This document shows positions 22,304 to 32,352 of a DNA stretch of 64,000 bases, in pieces. Position 1 is the stretch's first letter. Each line of letters opens with the position of its first letter. The notes under the pieces were generated by a model. The model had not been told where the DNA came from. It made no database searches and worked only from the letters and a program-made list of their open reading frames with translations. Source of the DNA: Pseudocercospora fijiensis CIRAD86. Taxonomy: Eukaryota; Ascomycota; Dothideomycetes; Mycosphaerellales; Mycosphaerellaceae. The stretch covers positions 1,488,001 to 1,552,000 of the forward strand of contig NW_006921538.1 in the NCBI RefSeq assembly GCF_000340215.1, read 5' to 3'. Both the position numbers and the translations under genes were made by a program.

Positions 22304-22995
22304 ATGCAGATGATCTACAGCTCAGTCGCATTCGCTCTGCTCAATGCAGTGGCAGCAGGTAAGCTACTTTCTTTCTTCTAACGCAAAGACGACAGCAGCA
22401 GAGCAGAACTGTCAAGGAAAGAGCAGAAAACCCCCTTTGCACCGCGAAGATTTTCTCAGAGAATCGCAAAAATGAAACTCCAAAACGCAACCGACAGAGC
22501 TCTGGATCACAACATCACCACCACAATCCCCATACTGACCCACCTCCCCTCACAGTACCAAACAACCCCGCTCAACTCGTCCGCCGCCAAGACGGCACAC
22601 CCACCTCCGCCCTCCTAACCTCAGCCGAAACCGGCGTCTTCACAGTACCCGGCGCAGGTTCCTACGAAGTAACCTACCTCTCCAACGCCTACGACGTAGC
22701 CGGCCACGTATTGACCGTCGGAGGTGGTGACGCATTAGTCGGAGGCGTGATTGTGACAGCAGCGAGCTCAGGGTTTGTGGCAAACGGTCAGATTGTGGAA
22801 TTGGCTCCGATAACTTCGAGTACGAGTAGTACGCTTGCGGCGGCGCAGACGACTGAGACGACAAGTCGGACGAAAAGTGTTGGAACTCCGACGGTTACTG
22901 CTTCGGAGACGAGTAGTGCGGGAGGGGCGATGGTGACTGGTCGAATCGGTGCGGCGGTGCTGGGTGGTGTTGTTGCTGGTGCATTGATGCTTTGA
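22304..22995 (+). CDS. Small secreted, probably GPI-anchored protein
   Basis: Exons 22304-22358 and 22556-22995, 197-bp intron (GTAAGC...CAG), 164 residues. The first exon encodes only the signal peptide (MQMIYSSVAFALLNAVAA); the second starts PNNPAQLVRRQDGTP. The body has a compact part (about residues 25-95, with FTVPGAGSYEVTYLSNAYDVAG and Gly/Val-rich stretches), then a Ser/Thr-rich stalk, then a hydrophobic C-terminus (AAVLGGVVAGALML) typical of a GPI-attachment signal. No cysteines in the mature part. No domain recognised. It likely sits on the plasma membrane or is transferred to the wall. Confidence 0.72.
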
Positions 22996-23466
22996 AGATG
23001 GAGAGAGGAGACGAGATGTGCTGTTCTTGTCTTTTTTTTTCCTGTTGTGCGCGCGTTGCAGCGTTCTAATACCCTTCTTGCGTGCGAAGACAGTGATGAC
23101 CTGGGAAGAAGTAATGATTGCATGCATTATGAGAGAGAGTTAGACCACAGCGCGAATGTTAGAGTCAATCGTCAGCAGGAATGGAGAATATGAATGATCT
23201 TGGCCTCCTTCTCGCCTTTGCGGCTTTCTCATTTTAAGTCATACCTATCCTCCTTCAACGCCGTCGCTATGCTTGTGGGGTAGTGCTGCAAGTCGTGCTT
23301 GCATGTCTCCAGTCTCGGACTTGCTCTCGGTCCGCATATCCATATCCTAGATGCGACCCAAGCATTCGGAGCATTGGGAGAGTCCAGAGCTTGTTCGCGG
23401 CGACACGTGGCGTCTCAGCACGAGAGCTGCTCAATCTGTCTTCGTATCCTCTTTCCCACCATCCAT
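22996..23466. other. Convergent intergenic region
   Basis: About 470 bp between the stop codons of the GPI-like gene and SmB. It includes a short T tract at about 23031-23040. No gene supported. Confidence 0.5.
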
Positions 23467-24267
23467 TTACCTGCCCGGAAATCCACCCGGTGGAGGCTGG
23501 AAACCACGGCCGCCCGGGGGAGGTTGAAAGCCTGGAGGAGCAAATCCAGGAGGTGGACCACCTGGGAAACCTCCTGGCGGTGGAAAGCCAGGTCCTCCTC
23601 TGCCAGGGAAGCCTGCAGGAGGCCCTCCTGGAAAGCCTGCTCCTGGGAAACCAGGACCTCCGACACCTGCCGCTGGACCTTGAAGTCCAATTCCTGCGCC
23701 TCTTCCTGCCGGTTTCGCGATACCTGGTCCCGCCTGCATTGCTGGCACAGCTCCTCCAGGTGCGCTCTGTCCGAGTCGTGCTGCGGGATCCGCAGGTGGT
23801 GGGCCGTCTACTGAGCATGAGACGATGTGTGCGCCGCGGACGATTGCAAGACCTAGCGATCGCTTTTCTTCCGCCTCGATCATTTGGCCGCCGGTTTGTG
23901 CGCCTGGTGCGCCGCTCGCTTTGGCCTTTCTTTTCACCTTTCGAAATTCTTCGCAGTCGGCTAGTACGAGGTTCATGTGCTGTGTAGAGTCAATATATGA
24001 TGTCCTTGAGAACTCTGTGGGCTCCATACCTTGTCAAAGGCGAGCATTTGGCCCACGAGCTGTCTGCCATCGTTCATGGTCGCGCGCATTCGATAGTTGA
24101 CCTAAACATGCATGAGTACATTGTTATTGTTGGAGTGATTGAGGAGAGGACTCACGAAACCTTGCTATTCATCATATCAGCGAGCTGTCTCTGTCAACGA
24201 AGGACTCGTTGTAGTTTGGAGTTGTGGTGAGACTTACCATCTTGCCCTGCTTCTGCGACGATGCCAT
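23467..24267 (-). CDS. SMB1: Small nuclear ribonucleoprotein SmB
   Basis: Minus strand, four exons: 24267-24238, 24184-24161, 24101-24030, 23979-23467; 212 residues. Protein begins MASSQKQGKM, then LADMMNSK, VNYRMRATMNDGRQ, and HMNLVLADCEEFRKVK, the Sm fold with Sm1 and Sm2 motifs (EEKRSLGLAIVRGAHIVS). SmB is one of the seven Sm proteins that ring the U1, U2, U4 and U5 snRNAs in the nucleus. The last ~120 residues are the expected Gly/Pro/Phe-rich tail with PPPG repeats. The second exon uses a GTTTCG donor, with a better GTGAGT five bases further on that would shift the frame. It is divergent from the uL5 gene, with 327 bp between start codons. Confidence 0.93.
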
Positions 24268-24594
24268 GTTGCCGGTACTGCGCGCCTGAGCGCAACTCAA
24301 GGTCCAGCTACGATTTGTCCAGAGTCAATGCGCGCCAAAATTGTGCTGCGAAATGTGTATAGGCTGGTGCGGCTTGTGAGTGAGGTGTAGATGTCGTTGT
24401 CGCGTGCGGTGAACTTTTGGCATCGCAAAAGAGCTTCGAGCAGACACGTGACTAGATGCCGGGCTTGGCGCGCCGAACCACCGAACCAACACCTGCGAAT
24501 TTGACCTTCGACATAGCTTGCGCTTGAACGTCGTCGACGTCGCACTTTACTAACGAACAGCCATCGAGCCAGGACGTGACAGATCACCAGCACA
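24268..24594. promoter_or_regulatory. Shared divergent promoter region, SmB / uL5
   Basis: The 327 bp between the two ATGs must hold both core promoters and 5' leaders. A CACGTG palindrome followed by A lies at 24445-24451 near the middle; such E-box or Cbf1-type sites occur in fungal promoters, but its use here is not shown. Pyrimidine-rich tracts precede the uL5 start. No TATA box is evident. Confidence 0.5.
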
Positions 24595-25413
24595 ATGGTG
24601 AGTGACTCCCGCATATATCGATATCACCGCTACCACCAAGACCTGCACCATCGATTCGCGACACAGAACAGCGCACTTATGGACACTGGAGCAATGGCTA
24701 ACAAAACTCCTTCCACCAGGCACGCGGCGAGAACTCCACCCAGGGCGGTAGCGACAAGTCCGCCAACCCAATGCGCGAGCTCCGCATCCAAAAGCTCGTC
24801 CTCAACATCTCCGTCGGCGAGTCTGGTGACAGACTTACTCGTGCCGCCAAGGTGCTCGAGCAGCTTAGCGGTCAGACTCCAGTCTACAGTGCGTATCACC
24901 ACGTCCAAAGAATGAGAAGCATAGCTGGGCAACAGGCACGCAGAGGAACAAGAGACTGACATGGGACATGTTCACAGGCAAGGCCCGCTACACCGTCCGT
25001 ACCTTCGGTATTCGTCGTAACGAGAAGATCGCCGTTCACGTCACCGTCCGTGGCCCAAAGGCCGAGGAAATTCTCGAGCGTGGCCTCAAGGTCAAGGAGT
25101 ACGAGCTCCGCAAGCGCAATTTCTCGGAGACTGGCAACTTCGGTTTCGGTATCTCTGAGCACATCGATCTTGGTATCAAGTATGACCCAGCCATTGGTAT
25201 CTACGGCATGGACTTCTACTGCTGCATGTGCGTAACATTTTCTGAATCCGTGGGAGTAGGATACTGGATACTGATAATGATCGTAGGACCCGCCCAGGTG
25301 AGCGTGTTGCCAAGCGTAGACGCTGCAAGTCCAGAATCGGCGCTTCCCACCGTATCGACCAGCAAGAGACCATCAAGTGGTACAAGAACCGATTCGAGGG
25401 TATCGTGAGGTAA
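24595..25413 (+). CDS. RPL11: 60S ribosomal protein L11 (uL5)
   Basis: Four exons: 24595-24597 (ATG only), 24720-24888, 24978-25227, 25287-25413; 182 residues. Sequence after the ATG starts [10 protein letters not shown], then [25 protein letters not shown] with the uL5 signature, [39 protein letters not shown], and ends [12 protein letters not shown]. uL5 sits on the central protuberance of the large subunit and binds 5S rRNA. The three introns begin GTGAGT, GTGCGT and GTGCGT and end in CAG, CAG and TAG. The first coding exon being only the start codon is a known habit of ribosomal protein genes. Ten or so N-terminal residues longer than yeast Rpl11. Confidence 0.96.
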
Positions 25414-25982
25414 ATGCTGTCATGAAGGATAAGGCTTTGGTTTATGTCATCTGAACGTGGAGCATGGAACTGGCGCAAAAAGAGCAAGGCTTTGTAGACT
25501 CTCATAGATAGAGTCGAGACAGATGTGGCCTATCGGAGCTTTTTCACGCATGAGCAAGATCACTACAATGGAGGCTTCATCAAAAAGATGAGACTCAGCC
25601 GTTTAACCATTGATCACTGTCTCGTTGCATATCTGCTTCCAATTGTGTCATGTTGTGTGTGTGTGAGGTCCTGTTGGGTGGAGGTAAGTAGCTCGCCCTG
25701 TCTGCTTGAATCCTAATGAGCTGCCAACACTCGTCTGGCTCTTGAACCTCCCTCAGGTGCAGGCGCCCAATCCCCCTTTTCTTATAACATAGTTGAGTGG
25801 CCTCTTTCCTGATCACCTGCGATGTCTCGGAGAGAACGTGGTCATGCCGAGTCCAGCAACAAGGATGGTTGCACTTCAAACCCTGGGTTGCTCCTATCGA
25901 CTCGAGACACTCAGCGCTCAACATGAGGCACATCTGAAATGGCGAAACTAGTACAGCTCGTATACAAGGTTTTACACTGGCG
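25414..25982. other. Intergenic region, nothing recognised
   Basis: Follows uL5. No supported gene; it should hold the rest of the adjacent transporter gene if that gene were complete, but no transporter-like sequence is seen. Confidence 0.5.
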
Positions 25983-26189
25983 TTATGTGGTACGTGATCT
26001 CCTACCGATATTACTTCGGTCCAGGTACGAAACCAAGAATACCAGAATCATCATGGGAGAAAGCCATGAATCAAGCTTGCTGACGAGTATTTTCTCGGCC
26101 GCAGCATCGATCGTGAGCTCAGACTCAGCATCAGCAGCGTCGAAGTCAACGGAGACATCTTTGTCGAGAGACTGCTGTTTGAGACTCAT
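25983..26189 (-). pseudogene. N-terminal fragment of an MFS transporter (Dal5-like)
   Basis: Minus strand, 68 codons. After an acidic N-terminus the frame reads AAEKILVSKLDSW, then LVSYLDRSNIG, which matches the first membrane segment and the D-R-S-N-I-G motif of the anion:cation symporter (allantoate permease) branch of the major facilitator superfamily. A complete member would need about 430 more residues with eleven further helices. Directly after the motif a GT donor could exist (GTAGGA), but I find no continuation in the following 500 bases. I read it as a truncated relic. No transposon is visible at the break. Confidence 0.55.
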
Positions 26190-26433
26190 GTTGAATCCTG
26201 AGTGCCATATCTGCTATCGGGGAGCATTGATGATCAGTGCTAACCAGTGAAGGTAAAAGATCCAATGCTCCACTTTTGTCGAAAGCTGTTTCGGTGACTT
26301 TGATCCTGCCCGGGTCGGCCAACTCAGCGGCCAAAGTCGGACCTGATGAATAACTGAAGCATCCGAAAGCCGTTGTGTTTGTAGAGATACTAACAAACTT
26401 GTAGAGAAGCGCTTGGGGTTGGGTTCGATTATA

Positions 26434-27457
26434 ATGGCAGGCGCCGGATCGACAGAGGAGCAACCTGTGAGTACATGCCAAATTTAAGGCGTTGGAATTA
26501 AAATGACTGTTGTCAATTGTCAGATGTGGGAGCGACTAGTTCGTTTTGTTGCACTGGAAGATGGGCAAGAATATATAGGAGAGCCCGTTGATCCAGACGT
26601 AGATGGTCAGTTTCGCCAGCCCTCCTCAAGCGTTGCGTCAGCTAACACGTAGTAAAGTCGGTGCTGCTTTAGCATCATCTCAATCATTGCAAGTCAGAGT
26701 GTTTCATGGAAGCTCACCACTTGACCCCTCTCTTGAACCAGGCGATCGGGTCTTGAGCATAAAGCGCTTGCTACCGCCCATCTCAAGCAAAGAAATTGGA
26801 ACGATACGCTGCATCGGACTCAACTACCGCAACCATGCAGCAGAGATGAAGTTGGCTCTACCGACTCATATGTCGGTCTTCTTCAAGCCTTCGACATGCC
26901 TGAACAGTCCCAATGCGCCTTTGATCATCCCTCACCAAGCAACAGACGAGCAAGCCGACTACGAAGCAGAACTGGCCGTCGTGATTGCTAAAGATTGTCG
27001 TAACATATCTGTCGAGCACGCCATGAAGTATGTTCTGGGCTACATGTGTTCGAACGATGTAACGGCACGAAAGTGGCAATTCGCCGGTGGAAACACTCAA
27101 TGGGGGTATGGCAAAGGCTTCGATGGGTTTGCTCCCATGGGGCCTTGCATGGTCTCTACGAAGAGAATTCCAGATCCTAAAGTCATCGAGCTGAAGACGA
27201 CGCTCAACGGAGAGGTCATGCAGCACGGCCAGACAGACGATATGATCTTCTCGATACCCGAGATCGTGTCGTATTTGAGCCAGGGAACCACATTGAGTGC
27301 CGGGACTGTGATCATGACGGGAACACCGCATGGTATCGGAGTCAGTAAAGATCCGCCAGTGCTCTTGCGCGATGGTGATGATGTGAGGATTGTTATGAGC
27401 CACGGTCTAGGAAGTCTTGTCAACAATGTAGTCTATGAGCGGAAGCCTGTGCAGTAG
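26434..27457 (+). CDS. Fumarylacetoacetate hydrolase (FAH) family protein
   Basis: Three exons: 26434-26466, 26524-26605, 26658-27457; 304 residues. Exon 1 gives MAGAGSTEEQP; exon 2 MWERLVRFVALEDGQEYIGEP; exon 3 continues VGAALASSQ. Introns are 57 bp and 52 bp, the second with a GTCAGT donor and CTAAC branch site. The FAH domain covers about residues 80-300: CIGLNYRNHAAEM, DYEAELAVVI with metal-binding Glu residues, SNDVTARKWQ with the metal-binding Asp, KGFDGFAPMGP, and TGTPHGIGV. Family members cleave C-C bonds or decarboxylate acylpyruvates and oxaloacetate (FAHD1/FAHD2 types). The N-terminal segment and length resemble FAHD2-like fungal proteins; the substrate cannot be fixed from sequence. 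Confidence 0.9.
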
Positions 27458-27989
27458 CGCAACGATGCTCGAAAGTGCGTTGGAGATGGCAGAGCAATGA
27501 TTTTCTTCTTTCTCTACAAATTGCTGCCAGGAAACCATTGTGGAACGACCGGTGGTTTCGGCGGTGTCAAGACGACACCAAGACCTCGGACAACGATCCT
27601 GGTCGGTGAGGTAGACAAAGCTGGCCATTATCCTCCAAAAGGTGGATATTGGTGGATGTTGATGGCTGTTGTGATGGAAGGGAATTGTGCATGCATCCCG
27701 CGGCCCCACCACTTCGCCAAGAACTCCGAGGCCTCCTTCTGTGACTGATTTTGATCCTTCCAGGCACCATCGACGTCTTCGGGAATCAGGACGTGGCTGC
27801 ACTGCCTCATTTCGCACTCTGTAGGTATTCGAAGCTTCTCCCTGCTTCGCATAGTATCACGGTCCTTTGAAATTCCTTTGCTCGTCACCCGCTTCTGGCT
27901 TGCTTGCCCTCACCTCGCCACAGCTCCTGGCTACAGCTTCTATCCACGAGAACGAGTACCCCAAGAGACCGGCGCTCTTGTATTACCAC
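27458..27989. other. Intergenic region and possible leader of the AAA gene
   Basis: About 530 bp. The frame of the next gene is open upstream to about 27867 without an ATG; it includes CAG acceptor-like sites, so an upstream exon is possible but I cannot find one. Confidence 0.5.
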
Positions 27990-29610
27990 ATGGGTTCCAG
28001 CATGCCACTGAAGACGCTCGACTCTAGTAGCCAGCACCAGCTCTTTGACGATGTCCTGGAATTGACCTCCGCGAAGACGGCTGATCACGACCTTCAATAT
28101 CTGACCGCCCTTCGCGCAGCACACCCAGACCTGATTGTGACAACCATTCCACAAAACAATGTCCCTTTGCTTGCGTTTGCCGGATCAGGCCATGCTACGT
28201 ACGAGCTCGACAAGGAAACCGACTCCTATGCAGCTTGGAGAGGATATGTAGGGCCATCAGCTGCCACTCGCACCGGTGCTGTTGCTGAGGCGGTGCACTT
28301 CGCCAAATATCACTACAAATGGAACAACGAAGACTTCATGCTGTACTACGTCAACGGCCTGCAGTACGTGCTCAAGGAGAGGAAAGGCTCGGAGCATCCA
28401 TTTGGGCCATCGAGAATTACCGATGAACTGATCAAAGCTGTAAGTGTGTGGTGAGGAAAGCTGACGAGGAAGATGCTGATGGCTTTGACAGGTCGGCAGC
28501 TGGCTCTTGGACGGCGTTGTCTGGGTCTACGACAATTATTGGTTTCAAGATAAGAAGCTTTTCCAGGAAGTTAAGAAGTCGAGTTGGGACAAGGTCATCT
28601 TGGACGAAGGCATGAAGAAGGAGATCAGTCAGACAGCTGAAAAGTTCTTTGACTCCAAGGACGTATACGATGATCTTGGAGTGCCTTGGAAACGAGGCCT
28701 TCTCTTCCATGGACCACCAGGAAATGGCAAGACGATATCCATTAAGGCCTTGATGCGAACTTTGCTTCTAGATCGGAAGCATCCAATTCCAACGCTCTAC
28801 GTGAGGTCGGCCAAGTATACTTACAATATCAATGATGTCTTCCGGCAGGCGCGAAACTTGGCGCCTTGCATGCTGATTCTGGAGGACATTGAGACGATCG
28901 TAACGCCACAGACGAGAAGCTACTTCTTCAACCAGATGGATGGGCTTGAAGACAACAGCGGGCTTTTTGTGGTCGGGTCCACCAATTATCTGGACAGACT
29001 TGATCCTGGCTTGACCTCCAGACCAAGCAGATTCGACCGGAAGTACTTGTTCCCCCTGCCGAACGAACACGAACGCACGCTTTATTGTCAATATTGGCAG
29101 CGGAAGATCGCCCACAAGCCGGATATAAAATTTCCGGATCGGCTTTGCCCGGCAATGGCATCCATCACGGATGGCTTCTCCTTCGCCTTTCTGCAGGAAG
29201 CTTTCGTGGCCAGTCTGCTGTACATCGCTCATGAGGCGGGTAAGACCGCTAAATACGACGATGATCTGGAGAAATACCAGCTTTGGAGAGTTTTCAAGAA
29301 GCAGGTCGACACTCTTCGAAAGGAGATCCGAGAGGAGAGCACCTCGTTACCAGAGTCCGAAACAATGGACAATGGGCCTGTTAGTAACGACCAGGTATTC
29401 CAGAGCCTCGAGGATACGGTCGATGGAGGCAGAGGCCAGCAGATGCGACATGGTATGGTGATTACTGGCAAGAATGAGCGTGCCATATCTCATGCCTTTG
29501 GGCAGCTGGACTTACGCAGTAGTGATGAAGAGGTCGTGACTTTGCCATACTCCAAAGGCCATTTCATCAACTCTGCGGCGTTCTCAGATGGCTTGAACAG
29601 CATTGTATAG
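27990..29610 (+). CDS. AAA-type ATPase with uncharacterised N-terminal domain
   Basis: Exons 27990-28439 and 28492-29610, 52-bp intron (GTAAGT...CAG), 522 residues from MGSSMPLK. Residues 1-200 are a conserved-looking but unnamed domain (WRGYVGPSAATRTGAVAEA, YKWNNEDFMLYYVNGLQYV). The AAA module spans about 205-410: Walker A GPPGNGKT, Walker B MLILEDIET, arginine-finger region TSRPSRFDRKY. The C-terminal ~110 residues are polar. It most resembles solitary fungal AAA proteins loosely related to Bcs1 and proteasomal ATPases; no membrane anchor is seen, so a Bcs1 role is unlikely. The first 42 codons of the open frame before 27990 lack an ATG. Function unknown beyond ATP-driven remodelling. Confidence 0.8.
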
Positions 29611-30414
29611 CAGACACGAGACTCCAAGCTGTGCGCCGCGTGTAAGCGTACAATGTCCTGCGAGTGGCGTGATTTTCATGTGAAGATACCGACTGTAGGA
29701 GAGCATACCCTACAATGCCAGATTCACGCTGGACGTACCGAAAGCCTGCTTTGCAGAGTGATCATCCGAAGTGAGCTCCGAGTTCCGGCACAGATTATGC
29801 AGTTGGTGAAATACGACGCGAATGGTATTTGCTTAGACTTCACGGTAGCCGAAGTCTGTCATTAGCTGTCGTAAGCTCCTCTCCAGTCAGCTTTCCAAAT
29901 TCCATGCCTGCCCCCGCGTGTGAGGTCATCAGCAACACGAGACGACCTGCCGTGTCAAGATATTGTCGTCCGCAGTCAAGCCATCCAGCAGTGGAGCCAC
30001 GCCGGATCAACACCATGACGTGCAGCAGTTGTTGCGAAAAATTCTGGTTGTTCTTGGGAGTGGATTCTGATCGTAAATCGTCCAGTCGACTCGTTTCCTG
30101 GTGCCGAGAATGCTTGGCAAGAAGGCTTGAAAGAACTTGGCACTGAGAGATCGACAAGGTTGGTGGCTTGTTTCTGGCCTGTCTAGCCGACGGCTGACTG
30201 CCCTCGAGGCTCGCGCCATCCTCGAGCCCAGCCCTGCGCTCATAGTCTTCTACCATGACTCCCGCGTTATATTCTGCATTTTTACATGACGCGCGCATTT
30301 CTGCCTTGCACAGAAGCCTTGATATATTCTCTACCGCATCAGCTCGAACTGCAGAACGACGAGAAAGCATCGCGAGACGACAAGGTGTCGGCTTATCGCG
30401 GCACAACCAATACC
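29611..30414. other. Intergenic region, nothing recognised
   Basis: About 800 bp with no supported gene; the frame of the next gene is open from an ATG at 30286, but the stretch before 30415 is unlike the rest of that protein. Confidence 0.5.
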
Positions 30415-32352
30415 ATGTCGCAAGAGCAGGGAAAGGCTCAGGATGCTGCGCAAAATGCGTCAGAGCAGTCGCCCGAGACCGTGAACAAGAAGGCGACGCA
30501 AGAAGGTCATGCAGATATCAATGGCCAGCCGGAAGAAAACGAGAAGCAGACCAAGCAAGAGCCAGATAATAGTGCGCCCGCAGCACGATGGGATACGCAA
30601 AAATCGAAACCAGGACCCTCAGGTGGATTTGACAGCACGCCCATACCGTCGCGACCGCCAGGATATACCATAAAAGTGACGTTGCATAGAGCAGAAAACC
30701 TTCCCATTGCAGATGTTAATGGCTTCTCCTCGGATCCCTACTGCTTAGCTCAGATCAACACAGATACTCCAAATCGTCACAAGGAGGACCCACCATTACG
30801 ATGGAGAACGCCGACCGTGCGCAAGAACACCGAGCCAGAATGGAACGAAGAGTGGATCATCGCCAATGTGCCGGCCTCTGGATTGAAGATGAAGGTTCGC
30901 ATATATGATGAAGATCTGGCTGACAAGGACGACCTGCTCGGCAAAGTGCATGTAACTGTACCGCAACTAGATGAAAGCTGGCCTGGTATCAAAAACCAGG
31001 GATACAAGCTCATCGCTCACGATGGTAGCAAGAGGGCCTACTTGCTGCAAGCTCTGACGACCTGTTTCAGACAGAACAAGCATTTCCGAGGGTATCTGTA
31101 TTTGAGCATTGAGATGCTCGGACGTACTGCGGAAGATGGACAGAGTGGTCGATTGTACACTGTTGGACCTTGTCGCTGGACACGGCACTACAGTCCGATC
31201 CTTGGCCGCATTGTTAATGTCAAAGACCCAGACCAAGATGATGCAGAACAAGCGCACACCAATGGCGCTCAGACGAACGGCCAGCAGCCGGACGGCAAGC
31301 CGAAGAAGAAAGTTGATCACTACAACTTCCAAGCAAATCAAATGCAGCTCCAGGGACCTGTCCCAGCCCAGCTGTACCATCGATTCGTCGAGTTCAAACC
31401 ATGGGTGGGCCGCATGTTCACGAGTGCCGGTTTGTCGGGTGTTCTTATGAGCAAAGCCCTCCACCACCAGCACGCGCGTGTATACAACTTCGGCCGCTCC
31501 ACAGTCTGGGGTCATTTCCCAGAAGGTCCGTCGCCTGAAATGACCAAAAAGTTCCTCGACCTCGTACACTACGACCAAGGAGGCAGAATATACACCTATG
31601 TCATCACCTTGGATGCGCTCTGGAGATTCACGGAAACCGGTAAAGAATTCGGAATCGATATGCTTTCCAAACATACCATGCACAGCGACGTCTCCATCTA
31701 CATCGCATTTTCCGGAGAATTCTTCATTCGCAGACTCAAGCATCGCCACCGACCCCCGCCACCAGACCCGGTGGAATCCTCAAGCCAATCGCATCCGCCC
31801 CAACATGAGGAAAACGAAGAACATCCACCCAGCGACATCAACGGCAGTGACGACGCACCCAAAGATCCCGCATCCTACGAACTAGTCATCGACAACGACT
31901 CAGGCACCTACCGGCCCAACGCCGACCTCCTCCCCCTTCTCCAAACCTATCTCAGCCATCAACTCCCCGGCCTCCACATTCTAACCCTCGACTGCAACAA
32001 AGACGCCGAACGGCAACAACGCATGAAAAAAGAACAACGCGAACGCAAAAAATCTTCAGGCGAGCACATCGTCTATACAATGCGCAGTCGCTCTTCTTCC
32101 ATTTCTTCATCTGACGTCGATGAACTCGATCACATTGAAGCGGGACTGGAAGATGAAGATGCGATTGCGCATGAACATGGAGTTTTCTCGCAGGCGGCGA
32201 AGGATGCGAAGTTGAGGAATAAGCAGAGGGTGAATAAGTTGAAGAGGGATTATAAGTTTAATAATCATAATAAGCAGAAGAGGGACGGTGGGGATGGGGA
32301 TGAGGAGGGTGCGATAGGAGGTGATGAGGCTTTGAGATCTGCGCGGACGTAG
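30415..32352 (+). CDS. C2 domain plus DUF1769 protein (UPF0590 family)
   Basis: Single exon, 645 residues from the ATG at 30415. Residues 1-75 are polar and disordered. A C2 domain follows at about 80-200 (GYTIKVTLHRAENLP, NGFSSDPYCLAQI, EPEWNEEWI, VRIYDEDLADKDDLLGK), with the Asp residues expected for calcium-dependent phospholipid binding. Residues about 225-420 match the fungal DUF1769 region (LGRIVNVKD, QLYHRFVEFKPWVGRMF, NFGRSTVWGHFPEG). The C-terminus is charged and basic (RNKQRVNKLKRDYKFNNHNKQ). The family is fungal and of unknown function; the C2 domain suggests peripheral association with membranes. The last 150 bases of the gene shift to AT-richer codon use. Confidence 0.88.
   Translation: MSQEQGKAQDAAQNASEQSPETVNKKATQEGHADINGQPEENEKQTKQEPDNSAPAARWDTQKSKPGPSGGFDSTPIPSRPPGYTIKVTLHRAENLPIADVNGFSSDPYCLAQINTDTPNRHKEDPPLRWRTPTVRKNTEPEWNEEWIIANVPASGLKMKVRIYDEDLADKDDLLGKVHVTVPQLDESWPGIKNQGYKLIAHDGSKRAYLLQALTTCFRQNKHFRGYLYLSIEMLGRTAEDGQSGRLYTVGPCRWTRHYSPILGRIVNVKDPDQDDAEQAHTNGAQTNGQQPDGKPKKKVDHYNFQANQMQLQGPVPAQLYHRFVEFKPWVGRMFTSAGLSGVLMSKALHHQHARVYNFGRSTVWGHFPEGPSPEMTKKFLDLVHYDQGGRIYTYVITLDALWRFTETGKEFGIDMLSKHTMHSDVSIYIAFSGEFFIRRLKHRHRPPPPDPVESSSQSHPPQHEENEEHPPSDINGSDDAPKDPASYELVIDNDSGTYRPNADLLPLLQTYLSHQLPGLHILTLDCNKDAERQQRMKKEQRERKKSSGEHIVYTMRSRSSSISSSDVDELDHIEAGLEDEDAIAHEHGVFSQAAKDAKLRNKQRVNKLKRDYKFNNHNKQKRDGGDGDEEGAIGGDEALRSART

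Noticed and set aside
23283..23987. 234-codon plus-strand frame opposite SmB
   Set aside because: Antisense of the Gly/Pro-rich SmB tail; SmB exons are conserved and spliced consistently.
30286..30414. N-terminal extension of the C2/DUF1769 protein from the upstream ATG
   Set aside because: The 43 residues are unlike the rest of the protein and look like translated leader; the ATG at 30415 is followed by a normal polar start.
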